From NCBI GenBank assembly GCA_015657535.1, contig JADHZB010000935.1, positions 1 to 64,000 of the forward strand: DNA of 64,000 nt, read 5' to 3'. The stretch comes from Nephromyces sp. MM_2019 (lineage: Eukaryota; Apicomplexa; Aconoidasida; Nephromycida). The notes under the pieces were generated by a model that did not search any database, was not told where the DNA came from, and saw only the letters and a program-made list of their open reading frames with translations. Shown one piece after another: positions 47,746-61,700 of this stretch. Position numbers and translations under genes: made by a program. Numbering within the stretch: the first letter of the stretch is position 1; each line of letters opens with the position of its first letter.

Positions 47746-50700
47746 ATTTTATCTTAAAAATTGTAAAATATATCTCCAAATTAATTTTCTTTTTTTTTTC
47801 ATATATGCTCTTCGAACATATACTCAAAGTTTGTTTGCTGATTTTATCTTAGTTTTTTAGCTAAGGAAATTGTGATACATGAATATATCTCCGAATCACT
47901 AAATCCACGTGTTGTTCTTTGTCTTAGCGCTAAAAAGCCTTTATGGTTTAACTTCTCAAGTAACGAATTGAATTAATAGACATCTTTTTAATTACTTAAT
48001 TATAAATTAATAATTATTTTCTCCTCTCTTATTTTTAAAATTTTTTAAGAATTTTAACCTATACAGGCTTATGTGTGGCTTTGTACTAATATTACACTCA
48101 ACCCACAGAATCATAATTATTTTATAAATCTTTTTCGCTAAATAGGTATAAAAAGTTGTATATTATATACTTTTGTGCTAATTTATCAAATTACCATAAT
48201 TTAACTTTATTCGATAGTCTTAAAAAGCAAATGATTTTAACATGCCCTGAAGATTCTATTATAGTGCCTAATAAAGTAGATTTTAAGGAAATTTTACAAA
48301 AATTCAAGCAAGACATCTGACCTTCAATATTATGTAGAAAAGTCTTGGGCTATCAGTTTATCAAGAAGGTATAACTAATTCATTATCAGATTACAAATCC
48401 TTATAACATATTATGCTAACTCATATATATATTCGAACTTAAACATTGTATTATCATTCTAATGACACAAGGCACTTCGTTTATTAGTTATATTGTTTCT
48501 ATGTTGCCTACCTGACTAGAACATCAACAATACTTCTTTCTAACTTCTTATCAAATAGTTCCAGCAATGTTTTCACTGAAATAAATATATTAATCGATCC
48601 TTCTATAAGCTAAGTATGGAAATTCCCTGTTTTAAAAATTTATAGTTATAGTTTTAGTTACCTGAGCCTTGTTCTAAATTCAATTGTACATATAAGTCAT
48701 AAGTAATCTAAGAAATAATGTTTTCTACACATTCGATTTATTTGTATTTGTAAATAAATTCCGCAGCTATATCATTTTTCTGTTTATTAAAATTGCTTAA
48801 AATTCTTCAAATTGTCATATGAATCTAAGTAAAATATATAATGGAATAGCGCTTTTTGTTTTACTGATGAAGAGTTTAGAGAATTTGATAATTGATCATA
48901 AATTGGTGGTAAATTTCTTATAGCTTTAAAAGCTTAAATCAATATTTCATTTCTACAAAAAGTATACAAAATATGACACAATTCCTGTTAAATTTGACTA
49001 GTAACTTTGTTCTTTCTTTCCTTTCAGTGTTGAGGAATCTTGGGAAATAGTTCTAAAGTCTAGACTGACACCAATTGGTAGAATTTATATGGACTTTCTA
49101 ATCAGATAATTGAGTTATATACTTATTTAAACATGATTATGTTCGGAAAAGTTATCTATGTTCATAAATAGAGCAAAAGCAAAACTAATTAATACCACTA
49201 AGTTCTAGGTATACTCTTGTGCGTAACTTACGAAATTGTATCTAAAGAATTTCATACTTAGAGAAATCGAATAAATTAATTTACATGATGATTTTTGAGT
49301 AAATATCTGGCGTTTTTTATGAATTTTGAGAAATCAAATAGTGATATGTTAGAGTTGTAACCTAAGGTTAAACTGTTTGAGCGTCTTAAGCTATTTTAGA
49401 GATTTGGTTGAAGTGGGATTAGGACTTCATTATAAACAAAGGTTTTTATATATTACAAAATCACGTAAGCTTCGCTCATTTATTTTAGTGATAGTCTAAA
49501 CAATTTATTCAATAATTAGAAATAATATAAAAATGATCACCGAAAAGTTCCTTTATGTAATTTAAACAGTGCTCGTGCTACCACCACGGGTTAAATAAAT
49601 TTTTTAACAAACAAAAAATGTATAAATATATATGTATATTAAAATTATTTTTTAAGCAAGCATACAACAGCTAAATGTATCTAAAACATCCACACAATCA
49701 TGTATACACTTGAAACTGTTGCATAGCATTATTTAATCATTAACTTGGGCCAAACATTTTATTCCAAGGCTATTGACAATATATCTGATCAATATCATAT
49801 TGTACAAACACATATCTTAGTCACCATGTATACACAAGATTATCCAAAATTTAAAAGTATATCTTCAAACCTTTAATACACCTCTTATTTATTAAGTAGT
49901 AACTTGTAAGATTACAGGTGCTACACGCTTTAATGTGACAAGCTTATGAACTATATATATCTCATAACACAGCCTTGAAGCATTTGTTATTTCATATAGT
50001 TTTAATATATAGCAAGCGCTATAAAAATTCATCACACAGACAACCTTGACTCTTATGTATATATTCCAAGTCCATAGTAGCATCACCCCACTCTAGGCAT
50101 ATTTATTTTATCCGCAAAAAAGCTCCATGACGGAGTTTATATCACATCGTAAAGACCAAACATTCTTAGAACTTACTTTTAGAGATCATATACGACAAAC
50201 TTTAAATCATGCACAAACTAACGAAAACGATATATATTTGGTATTGAGGGTCTAAACATCAACGTTTTGATCACTACTAAATGAATCAAGGATGATGCTT
50301 TCCCTATAACTTAATAAATAGCCTTCTCACACTCAGATAATCAAATCACACCCCAACATCATCATTATCTGCTCAACCCTCAACTAATTAGAGGGAGCTA
50401 CACTTCAACTTTATATTTATCATATAGCATATACACCCACAACACCCAAAGGGTATAATAATAAGCACTAAAGGTACACAAAGTGAGTTTCATACTCATC
50501 ACATTCAGAGTGAATTGTTAGACACCTTCATAGCACTCAAAGGAACATAAATATAGGCTATATATTATTGAAGACCTGATTTGGAAGGAATAATGAATTT
50601 GAAATTTCTAGCCAAAACTCGAAGCGACAAAATTTATAAAGAAGACTCCAATGAGTAGCCGAACTTAATCATATATCTATAATGAATTTTCATTTTATAT

Positions 50701-50980
50701 ACACTTAATTTATACAATATATATAATTCGATACCACTCAAACTTTTCGAATATACTTAAATTAATTATCTTTTGTGTTTTAAGAATTTCAACTACCCCG
50801 CAATGCATATAAACAATTTCAAAACTTGAAGAAGCACAAGTGTTATCAATAATATTAAACAGCTACTTCAGAAAGGCCTAACTGTCAAATCATCTCATTT
50901 AGATGATAAAAAGCAAACATAGGTTATGATTTGCTCTCACACATCTTATCTACAATCTAAAACTTATACACACCATCCAC
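47746..50980. other. Intergenic region upstream of the helicase gene, with possible unassigned exons
   Basis: About 3.2 kb between two + strand genes. Its left half holds three short frames with acceptors that could be exons of a small gene, described separately. From about 49600 the + strand is CA-rich up to the helicase start. The reverse-strand frame at 49892-50086 lies in this CA-rich block and looks like noise. No RNA gene was recognised. Confidence 0.5.
47861..49109 (+). CDS. Possible small multi-exon gene, unresolved
   Basis: Three frames preceded by AG acceptors look coding-like but could not be joined in phase. They are 47861-47959 (KEIVIHEYISESLNPRVV, ending at a GTAACG donor), 48218-48320 (LKKQMILTCPEDSIIVPN, ending at TGA) and 49028-49109 (VEESWEIVLKSRLTPIG, ending at TAA). 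Two of them end in a stop, so they may be terminal exons of two genes or alternative ends. No family was recognised and no start exon was found. The NAD kinase stop at 47743-47745 is upstream and well supported. Confidence 0.25.
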
Positions 50981-53900
50981 ATGGAGATAAAGAAGGAAAA
51001 GAGTCGTCTACCTCCTTTGGATCCGCTTGAGAGCGTCATACTACAATGGGACATCCTAGATGATCAAAAGAGTGTACTGTATGAGGATGGGAAACAAAGG
51101 TCTCCTGAAGACATTTCAAAAATATCAAAATCTTTAGGGAAGGGCATACATTTGAAGGCTTTACCGACAAACTTTGAAAGTATCGAAAACTACATCAACT
51201 CATTTTTTCCTCTATTTTTATTAGAATGCAAGGAAAGTATTTTCAAGGCAATTCTAGTTGACATGGAGGGCCCGGAAAAGATGGAATCGGTAACCATGTG
51301 TTTGGGAGGAACTGATTAATTAGTTTTACAGGATTTTTTGTTACTCTTAAATACTTTAAAATAAACTTAAGATATAAACCTTTTGTGTACATGAAGATGT
51401 GATTGATTACCTAGTTGATCAAGTAGTATTAAATGCCATATTTTCTTCTTTGCCTGTTTTATGTGCGTTCTTGATTATGACTATAAGAAAGCTATAGAAT
51501 CTTACTGTTCAAATATTCTTTTGGGAATTTACGTGTTTATAAAAATTAGATTGACATAGCAACCATCTTTCACAATCTTATCTATATATATATTTATTTT
51601 CTTTTACATTTGATCGTATCTTAATTATCATAAACAATCAATTACAACTTTGAATATGTAATACTCAATTTTGATTTTTTCGATCTAATGCGTACTTAAT
51701 ATGGTATAGATCACCCTTTGGACTCATCAAGATTTCACTATGTTCAAGTTAAAACGCGTTAACTCAGTCAATGTATCCCCACTTTCAAATGGTGACTTAG
51801 TCTTACTTTTGGCTGATAACAAGACTGATGCTAACCATCCATCAAATGTAACTAAGGGTAAGTTTGAAATATTACACCTAATTCAGATGTATGCAGTTAA
51901 AAATATGCTTGTGTATACTCTTGGGCTACATCTCATAATCTATTACACTTTATTCATTACTTAGCCACAAATATAGCTATCTGGTTATTCAACTAGTAAT
52001 TTTTACAAATAAACCTTTGATAAATCATACAAACTCCTATAGCTAAGATAGCTATATACACATAGACAGGAACACTTGCACACAAACATTTGATTACCTA
52101 TACACCACACAACATTAACTTAGATAACCACACACACTACTCACATTCAAAGACGCCTCAAAACTGTTTCATGATTAGTATCTACCCACATTATTTCTAA
52201 CATAACGATATACCATCAATTTATATACATAGAAAATTATTCACAACTCTTTGAAAACTATTTAATACGTATTTAATCTTTAAAACTACTAAACACATTC
52301 ACATTTCGTATACCCAGATGATATCAATGGTGCAATGAATAAAGAAGAAGAGAAGAGTTACATACTTGGTATTGTAGATATTGCTTCCAATGTTGATTTG
52401 ACAGTCAAATTAAAGATACCTGTGAGTAGACCAGTCCTTACATAGATGCACATGATCAATTATATAAACACACACTATCAATAATATTCAACTATCAATT
52501 TTGTATATGCATATTTCAATAATATGTACACACATTATCTACTATATACACACACATTGTCAATTTACACACACACATAATCAACTATTCACTCTCACAT
52601 TACCAAATTATATATACACACATTATCAATTATACAAATACACAACTAAGCACATACGTTTGTAAAGATGTGATTAAAAACTATTAGGAATTTCTATTAC
52701 AAAGGATCCATTAAATATGTAAATATTCTTATCTAGTTAGCATGTCTCATCTATAAAATATATTAATAAATTTACAAACTTTTAGTCTGTAAATCCATCT
52801 GATGGTACCAAATATTATCGTATAAAGAATATCATAGCAAATTTAACTGAGATGGGCTCAGATTGGAGTGTAAGGAGAATTATGTCTCTAGCAACAATTT
52901 ATAGAGAGTATCAGGTCTAATTTGTCGCTATATAATATTAAGTTTATATACAATTCATTGATCTATTTGTATATCTGATATCTCACATACTAATAAATCT
53001 TTCCCATGGATCTATGAATGCTTGGACACACTTATTCCCATCACCATTTTCGTTACACGCTAATCCAATATACACACAAACACAATAAAATATCAAAAAT
53101 TTCACCAGCAAAGTTTTACCGAAATTTTACACATATGAAAGCTAAAACTCTTTAATTTGTATAAGCTACAGTCACACCTATATCCTCAACATATGAATTG
53201 ATTCACAACAAGCAAAAGCACAAGATATACTCACATTATTGACACACACTCAAAAGCATACACACACTAACAGGCACAAGACACATAACACCACACACAC
53301 GCACAGGCTCACACATTATGCAGACGAACATATCAAACACATACACCACGCATACTCATATCATTCCTACTTATAAATGAATAAATTTTTTATTAATGAT
53401 ATTATAATCATATATATCACTCCCCATCTTTTCAGAATCTTAGATTATTGTTATTATTAATTCAACAATATAAACATCATTTTTCTTCTATTATTTCGAA
53501 TATAGGGGCTGATGTCTTTCCCAGATTTATTTATAAAGGATTCCTTATTATGTATGGAGTGTGAATCAGATCATCAGAGGGTTAAGCGTACCAAATTTAC
53601 TAGCAACAATATTCCATACCCAGAAAAATCTAACTTAGACACATTCCGTCGGATTGAGGAAGCAACCAATGCTACCCTTGAAATTCCTTACCAACTCAAA
53701 CAACTCCTCAGTGAATTATATAACGATAGCCAATTGAACGCCCTAAATAACTGTATGAAAACAAGTGGTATTACACTAATACAAGGACCTCCTGGTAAAG
53801 TCTATGTAAATTGATCTAAATTATTTATTAGAAGGCCTTAGAAATCTTACTTGTAGCTAGAGTCCATTTCGAGTGCTTGATCTCATGTTTCCTATACATA

Positions 53901-56900
53901 TTTACACGCTACAATTATCATATAACACTAATAATTAATATTTATATAAACCTTCAAAGGTACTGGGAAAACAACAACAATTATAGGGATACTTAGTGTA
54001 CTATTAAACGCAATGACAAAGACCAGACCTCCCAAATTGGTGATTTTCATACAAGATTGAAATTATGATTAATATTTGATGATATAAATAACACACTAAT
54101 TCTTAGATACGAATAATTTATGCTTATTAGATTTACACAAAAAACATATAAGCTTATAACGATAAACTAATTATGCAAGATATAAAAAATAAATATAAAC
54201 ACTTGTTAACTTCTCTGTAAAATAGAATTCCCCACTGAAAACCTTTAAGGCTGAAAACAATCTTTATAACCATCCTGATAACAAACTTCTCCCACATCTT
54301 GAGAAAACTCAACCTTGGCTTTTCAATTCATCTAACTATATACCATGGTATACACATACATTTCATTTTTGCCTAACACACATACTTCATTTTTATTAAA
54401 CACATTTAATTTTGTGTATATACACGTATTACTTATTTTGGACCTAAACTTCAAAATGTTTTTATGGTGATTTAAACACTTTAAAATCCTTTCTTAAGAG
54501 TGTTTATGATAAGCTGAATACTCATATATTTTCTCTATATCTTTATATATGTGTGTGGCTCAACACACCTTTTATATATGCCAAAGAAATTATTTTTTTC
54601 CATAATCTTACTGTTCCTAGGTATGATGAAATGGAGTACTCAATCGAAGATTTAGAATATCAGTCCTCACTAAAGGATTTAACTAAAGCAAGTAATGATC
54701 ACTTGGTAGTAAATGATCGCAATGATGCAATAAAGCCTCAGTACGTTAAATATACACAAGCTATGTGTGTGTGGGTAACTGCTAAGGGATTTTGTTATTA
54801 ATATATTTGGGCAAGAAGAACTCTATGTTTGGTTTATGAAATCTCTATCTAAGCAGTTTTATCTGTGTGTACATATATATATCAAAACCAAAAGAAATTC
54901 ACCATTTCAATTTTCTTCAAATTAAATCATAGACGTGTACTTTTGTGTGCACCATCCAATGCTGCTATTGATGAGATATTAAAGCGTCTTACAATCCCTA
55001 CGAGTGATGGTGGTGGGATACTGGATGCTATGGGAAATAGGCAAACACCCTCGGTATGTATTACTTATCCAATAATTTATTGCTTATATTTGTTTATATG
55101 AATCAAAAGCTCGGGTAACCTCATTATAATAGGGTTAGCATGGATTATCTACTATAATTCGAAATATATTTATGACCCATTTAAACACATTTTTTCTTCC
55201 TTAAACATATAAACCTACACTTAGATCCACACATGATCCTATCTATGTGAATGAACCTTACTTTGAAATTTATTTAAGTGATTTTACAATATGATTACAA
55301 GAGCATAAATATAATTTTAAACATTTGACTCAAAAGTGAATTTTTCAAATTAAATGTTTAACCAAGATATATGAATTATTTCAAAATTTTTATTTTATTG
55401 CTAATTCTTAAAGTTAGTCCGTGTTGGCCCCAATATACACCCTGATTTGATTGAACATAGCTTGGAATATAAGGCGAATATGAGGATCAAGGCCAAGGGA
55501 CCAACATTCAACCAGGAGAAAATGGTTATATTTTTCTCGAGAATAAAAAGAGTACAAAATTATTTGATTTTTATCCTTTGAACTATAGTTTATCAAAAAT
55601 AGTATTCTTAAAGAATCAAGTATCGTATGTGCAACACAATCGATGTGCGGTTCAAGAGATATGGTTGCATTTGAAGATGAATTTGACACAGTTATTATTG
55701 ATGAAGCTTCACAGGTCGATTCAATTATTTATTACTAATATATATATTATTTGTAATCATAAATCTTTTAGAAAATATGTTTATATTTATTTTGTTTCTA
55801 AGCTTTCTATTATTTTATAAAATTTTAGTGAATTTTCATAATAACCTATCCCTGTGTTACCTATGATATCAGGGTGTCGAGTTATCTACACTCATCCCAC
55901 TACGACTTGGATGTAGGAGACTTATACTTGTGGGTGACCCACGCCAACTTTCTGCTACTGTTGTATCCCGAATAGCTATCGATTTGGTAATTCGAATTTT
56001 TTAAGTATTAACTATGAATGGTTTAAAATAAACTAAAATTGTAAATATAAATTCTAGTTCAAAATTAAACATCTTATGCAATTATGCACTCATTTTATGA
56101 AATTGCTCTCATGTTCTTTGTAAAATTGCTACGAACTTTGTTTATTAAATACCCATAGAGATAATCACAGAACTAGAATGCTTAAAATATAGTGCGCGGA
56201 GAATACCTAAATAAATAAATACCATTACATATTGCTACACAGAAATATGACACCTCTTTATTTCAAAGACTAGAAGAAGCTGGTTACCCTATCAATGTAC
56301 TCAGCATACAATATCGTATGCACCCCGAAATATCACACTTCCCGTCAAAGATGTAAGTAGTTATACACCTATTATATGCAGAAAACTTGACATATAACTA
56401 ATTTATATACACTCTTTATTTATAGCTTCTATAATTCTCAGCTTAAGGATGCTGAAAACATTTTGGCATATATGAAACCTCCCATCCCATGGTCTACTAT
56501 CCCTATTTTCAAACCTCTGGTCTTCTTTTCAATCAATACATCGCATACGGTATAAAGTTAAATCCTTTATTTAGTTAATTGATATTGGCATCAAGAAGCT
56601 ACAATTTTTAATTCCTTATATACTCACTTACAGAAAAGCGGTACCTCACTAATAAATCCAGATGAAGCCAATCTAGCCGTACAGCTTGTTGAACTCGTTG
56701 GAATGATTGTAATTTTATACATTTTAAATTATAATTAACTATGATTGCATAGATGAGGTTTTTCGATCATTTTTGTAAATAAACTTTCTGATTATATGTC
56801 TTAAGTCTAAATTTTCTGAAAACCGTACCTTCAAGTCTCTTATCGATTAGTTAAGATTTTTGCCATTATGGTATGATAGTTCATTTATGTCTAATTAAAA

Positions 56901-58428
56901 CCCCCTAAATTCTTAGATGATTACTCAGCATTATCTTTCTGTATAGTTAGCACCTTTTTTGCTTGTAACATAATAAAATTTTCATCCATGCTAACATTCT
57001 TAACAACTTCAGCTCCAGGAAACAGGTCAACCATCAACTATATGGACCCAAAGGATTGCTATCATATCTCCATATGCACACCAAGTAAAACTAATAAGGA
57101 GCCTTGTAAAAACAATGCTCAGGATCCCTGATGACCAACCTTGCCCCATAGATGTAAACACTGTAGATGGATTTCAGGTATCCATATATAATAGCTCTCG
57201 AGCCCCTGTGCGATACTACTTTCATTATAATATCTCAAATGTATAATACTCTCAAAATTAGAAGTAAATTTAACCTATTTATAGGGAAGAGAAAAGGAAT
57301 TTATCGTTTTCAGCGCTGTGAGAGCTCATACACAGCCTGAAAGTGGCCCTAGTAATTACAAGTCTGTTGGATTTTTAGCTGACGTCCGTCGCATGAATGT
57401 CGCCATGACTAGAGGTCGGCAAAATTTGTGGATAATTGGTAATGGACAATTTCTAATGGGGAATAAGCTCTGGTCAGACTTATGGAAGCATTGTGCTGAG
57501 AATAACTGTCTCTTCAACATCAACTTAAAAAGTCAAAATATCAGTAATTATTTCAAGGGTTGGCTCCTATCTTATTTCAATCGTCGACCAGTAAGCAAAA
57601 ATTTATATAACTTCTTAATACTTGTGTCAATTCTTGGAAAAGATTATACCAACACTTTACAACTGAAAATTTAATCTTATATATCCTCATACTTTGTGAA
57701 CTATCAGGAGTCACAGGTTATGTTTCAATCATATGTACCTAACGTCTTGAAGAAGATTGAATTGGACACACGTGATCCTAGGAACAGATCCATTTTTAGT
57801 GACAATGAACTAAAAAAAACTATGGAACACAAGTAAGTATATTCTTTTTTTTTTTGCTTTTTAATACTATTTGATTCGAATTTATTAAGTATTTACAATT
57901 TATATGCAAAGTCTGACACAAGTCACCTTAAAATTTCAAAATTTAACTCAGGGCTTTAGAATCATAAGATAGTATTCACTCAAATTTAGAATTATACCTA
58001 ATTTATACTAATGAAGATTGGAAATTTTCAGATTATTTATGATTATCCCCTACATTTTTTTCACATTTTTTTTTTTAGTCAAAAGGATTTAATTGAACTT
58101 CAAAATTTAGCTAGAAAGTCTGTAGACGATTTCCTATATACTGAAAACGATGAAGGAGACTTTGACCCAGCTCTAAAAAAGGGGTTTGTCAAATGAATAA
58201 TAGATTCAATACATAATCACAGAATGTTTTGATTTTCTTTCGTTTATATATATTTAAGTTTAAAAGTTTATGTATTTACAAATTCAAGAAATGATTTAAA
58301 GCACTCTAAAATTTAAAACATGTTTCAATAATATTTTTTTATTTCATTTCCACAGATTAGATGATCTTTTCAAGGAAGACAAAAATGAAGTAAACAATCC
58401 TAAAAAAACTAAGCCAACAACCGATTAA
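50981..58428 (+). CDS. Sen1/senataxin-like superfamily 1 RNA/DNA helicase
   Basis: Twenty phase-consistent exons encode 951 residues. An N-terminal Sen1-type segment (FINSFFPLFLLEC-like at about 75-85; VNVSPLSNGDLVLLL in exon 2) precedes a UPF1-like SF1B core. Motifs in order are: Walker A GPPGTGKT (about 324-331, split by an intron after GPPG), Ia APSNAAIDEI, II VIIDEASQ, III LVGDPRQLSAT, IV QYRMHPEIS, V NTVDGFQGREKEFIVFS and VI NVAMTRGRQNLWIIG. DEAxQ rather than DEAD, and the SNAAIDE motif, place it in the UPF1/Sen1/IGHMBP2 group; the N-terminal part favours Sen1. These helicases unwind RNA:DNA hybrids and help terminate transcription. A Lys-rich tail (PKKTKP) could be a nuclear signal. Exons: 50981-51289, 51710-51857, 52318-52421, 52786-52914, 53506-53794, 53960-54039, 54226-54347, 54621-54740, 54933-55053, 55414-55524, 55589-55714, 55873-55986, 56243-56352, 56426-56549, 56634-56708, 57013-57177, 57285-57590, 57708-57832, 58079-58183, 58356-58428. 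Confidence 0.93.
52440..52650. repeat. Degenerate CACATTATCAATTATA repeats in a helicase intron
   Basis: The third helicase intron contains several drifted copies of a word like CACACATTATCAATTATAT alternating with CACACA. The copies are irregular in spacing, so this is a low-complexity array rather than a clean tandem repeat. It adds to the CA-rich character of the sense strand in this gene's introns. Confidence 0.55.
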
Positions 58429-58734
58429 CTTCAATTTTCATTGCAAAGTGGTGAATTTTTGTTGTTTTCGAAAACTCGAATGCTTTAGTCACTCCACAAG
58501 TTAAAAAATTTGAACTAGAATATCTAAAAGCTATATTCAAACTAAAAATTGTTTATGAAATATTATAAACTTCAGATTAAAAGATTCTTATTTTTTTTGG
58601 TTAAAAAACCATTTAAAAATTGATTGATGATGCTTATTGTCTAAAATAAATTAATTTGTAACTACTATATTTGAGCACATAAAGCATATGGAGTTCCTAA
58701 TTAAACACTATTGTGTTCCTACATAGTTCCTTAA
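58429..58734. other. Short convergent spacer between helicase and hydrolase genes
   Basis: About 300 bases of AT-rich DNA between the stops of two convergent genes. It must hold both 3' UTRs. Nothing else was seen. Confidence 0.5.
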
Positions 58735-61700
58735 TTAGTAAGAGCGCAAAGCATTAGGTTTTGGAACTATGTTAAACTTTTTACGATAATATTTCTGTGT
58801 TGCAAGGGGACTACATGGGTGTAGCCTGTATGGAGCAAAACATATCTCTATCATTTGTAATTCAGACATGCCAAGTAGTATTGAGATGTGGTCTTGGTTT
58901 GGCAATAGATAGAGCTATAAACGTAATGATTTATAACTATTTATAAAATTCCATGATTTGAAAAGATGATAAATTGCATCCAATCATGCAATACCTTAAG
59001 AATTAATTTAGCAAATTGGTTATTTTTACCTGTATTAGCATTTTGAGATTATACTTCGCCCTTGCAGCTGACATTTCTCTTGCCAACTCACTAGACATGG
59101 ACCAATTAATGAGATTATCCTTTTCTCCATGCTGAATATAAATCCGTAGATCTTGGAAGGTATCCATCTTCAACTTTTCCATTTCTGCAGATTTAAGTTT
59201 TTAAATTCATTTAAAAAGGAGTTTTTACGGAGTTTTGGTATATTTTGTAAAAACTTTCTAGTTAGTAGTTACCACTTAGATTGCTGAAGAATTTATTAAC
59301 AACTTTTAGATTGTCCCAGTCAATGGACTGGCTTACTAAGCAACTAAGTGCTGAAGATAATATTGATCCAACTTTTTCCTGTGTTATCTTCTTTGCCATA
59401 GCTTGTGTTGAAGAAAATGGTGAAATTAGAATTATACGGTTTACCTGTGATTTGTTTAGTAGCATTGGTATAATTCAAAGATTTAATCAATCTCAGCTAA
59501 AAGCTGAAATTTTTATAAATTTGATACAAAAGTTAATACGGTCATCTCTAACTTGTTTGATAAATACAAAGAAATTTCCAATAACTAATAAACCCTTTGA
59601 CTAACTTTTGTTATATACATAATTACTTAATAGTTTATACAAATAGCCTAATTTTTTTGACAACAATGTGCCAATCGTTATTAAAATGCTTACTTTAATC
59701 TTGATTTTTTTAATTTCTATATATGCACGGTTGTTAGCGAAGTTCTTAATCTTATCGAAATTTCTCCAATATAATGAGTGGTTTTCAAATTGCATTTCAC
59801 CCAAGTCTCTAAGAGTTAGGAAAGGTGGATTATTGTCATAAGCATTTTTTCTATCGCTCCTGTGATAATGTGCTGATGAGCTATACTCTATGGAGCTTTC
59901 TGAGCTATTATATGCTGAGGAACAATCAGTACTGCTATAAACTGATGAATTGGATTTGTGGTCTATCTTTGAATTGCTTGCTTGGGCATTTCTGAAAATT
60001 TTGTTTTTTATCAATCATTTAACTAGGAAAATTCTGATATTAAACACTTGGTTACAAATAGTTTAAAACTATTGATTTAGGTTAAGAATCACTGAAAATC
60101 ATTAAATTCAACGGTAAAAGCATGGATTAACCCCTACTTTTCATTAGCATAGTCGAAAAGAATTGCTTGAGCCAAGTCACAAACAAAATTTAATGCCTAT
60201 TCAAACAAAATATTTTTTTAAAAAATATAAATAGTCCAGATTTAAAAACTCACCACTGCACATCCTAGTGAATAACCAAAAACGTTAACTACTATGTTTT
60301 CTACATCATGGTATTCGGATAATTCTTTTAAAGCTTCTTTAAAAGCCTAAATTTTGAGATCAATTTTAAATAATTCCTTTTTTTAAAGGTTAAAAACACA
60401 TTAGTTCTACCTTGAAAACTGTTGCCCTGATTGATAGTGGTTCAGGGCTCCCAGTTGAATTTCCATAACCTGGATAATCTACCAACAAAAAGGCACACTT
60501 ATATAATTTTTTTCCTTCAATTCCTTCAAGATCATATATCCATGGGCCAAAGTGGTTGTAATTCATGTCTTGTTTTGAGTTAGGGGTCACTAAAGAAAAC
60601 CAATTTGATTCTTTTTCACTTAAAATGAATGATTTTATTTTAAATCTCTACCATTGAAAGGTATATTTGGATTAGATTTTGTATTGAAACTCTTCGAGTC
60701 CTGAGGTTTATAAAACTAATATTATAGCTCCAAGCTTTATTAAATTTTGAAATTACAAAATTTCTAAAATTTGTTCATACAGATAATATCATTTGTGTAA
60801 TTTTAGTACGTTTTTTTTGTTTACTGTCTGTAATTAATTTAAAACATTGCTAAATCTTTTTAAATGATTAATCTAAAACAGTGATAGCTATATTAACTAT
60901 ATAGTAGTAGCAGTCATAAATTTCATGTCACCTTTTTATGGAATAGCTTATACACTTCTGAAGGTGGCTGCTCTTGCCACCAGGATCCATTAGAGGCTGA
61001 GCCTCCATCTTTAGCTAAGTTCCTTTCGCTAGATTCCCAAAACTCCGATGGTGGTATTTCTGATGCCCAACGTAAAAATTTCCAAACCAAAGGAATACCT
61101 ATTTAAGAGGATGTTAAGTATTGACCTTTATTGGACATTTAAGGTGTTATATTTTGCTAACCATCTAGGGCCATCATATCTTTTCCACCTAGAATGATCC
61201 ATAGGTGCAATGGCAAGTGCGTTTGAGATTTATCTATTTTGGCCTTCTGGCTTGCTTCGCAACCTAGATAGAATATTTGAAACTTCAATTCTTGTAACTT
61301 AAATTAATTTTTTAATTGCCTTGTTTTTTCTACCTCTTTTAGATGCAGAGCCAGCAGTTATAAATGGAAAATATGGACTTTGCTTTAAATTACAAGGCAT
61401 CATTTTATCCATGATAATACCACTTTGTGAATCAACTTTAGAAATACGTTCCCAAGCACCCTTTGCTAGCCACTCATCATCGGATGTATAACATTGTAAG
61501 CCTAGGTTTAAAAATAAATCAAAATTGTTCCTTTAGTGCAATTATAATAGATTTTACAAACAGTAACAATTAAAGTTTTGTTATCTCACAAGTTGCAGTA
61601 GAATATTTATGTGGATAAATTGGTGGTATTAGGTAGGCATGACCAATTTTTGGTTTATTTGATTTGGGAATGGCAGAAACCTGAAAAATAAAAAGTTTAA

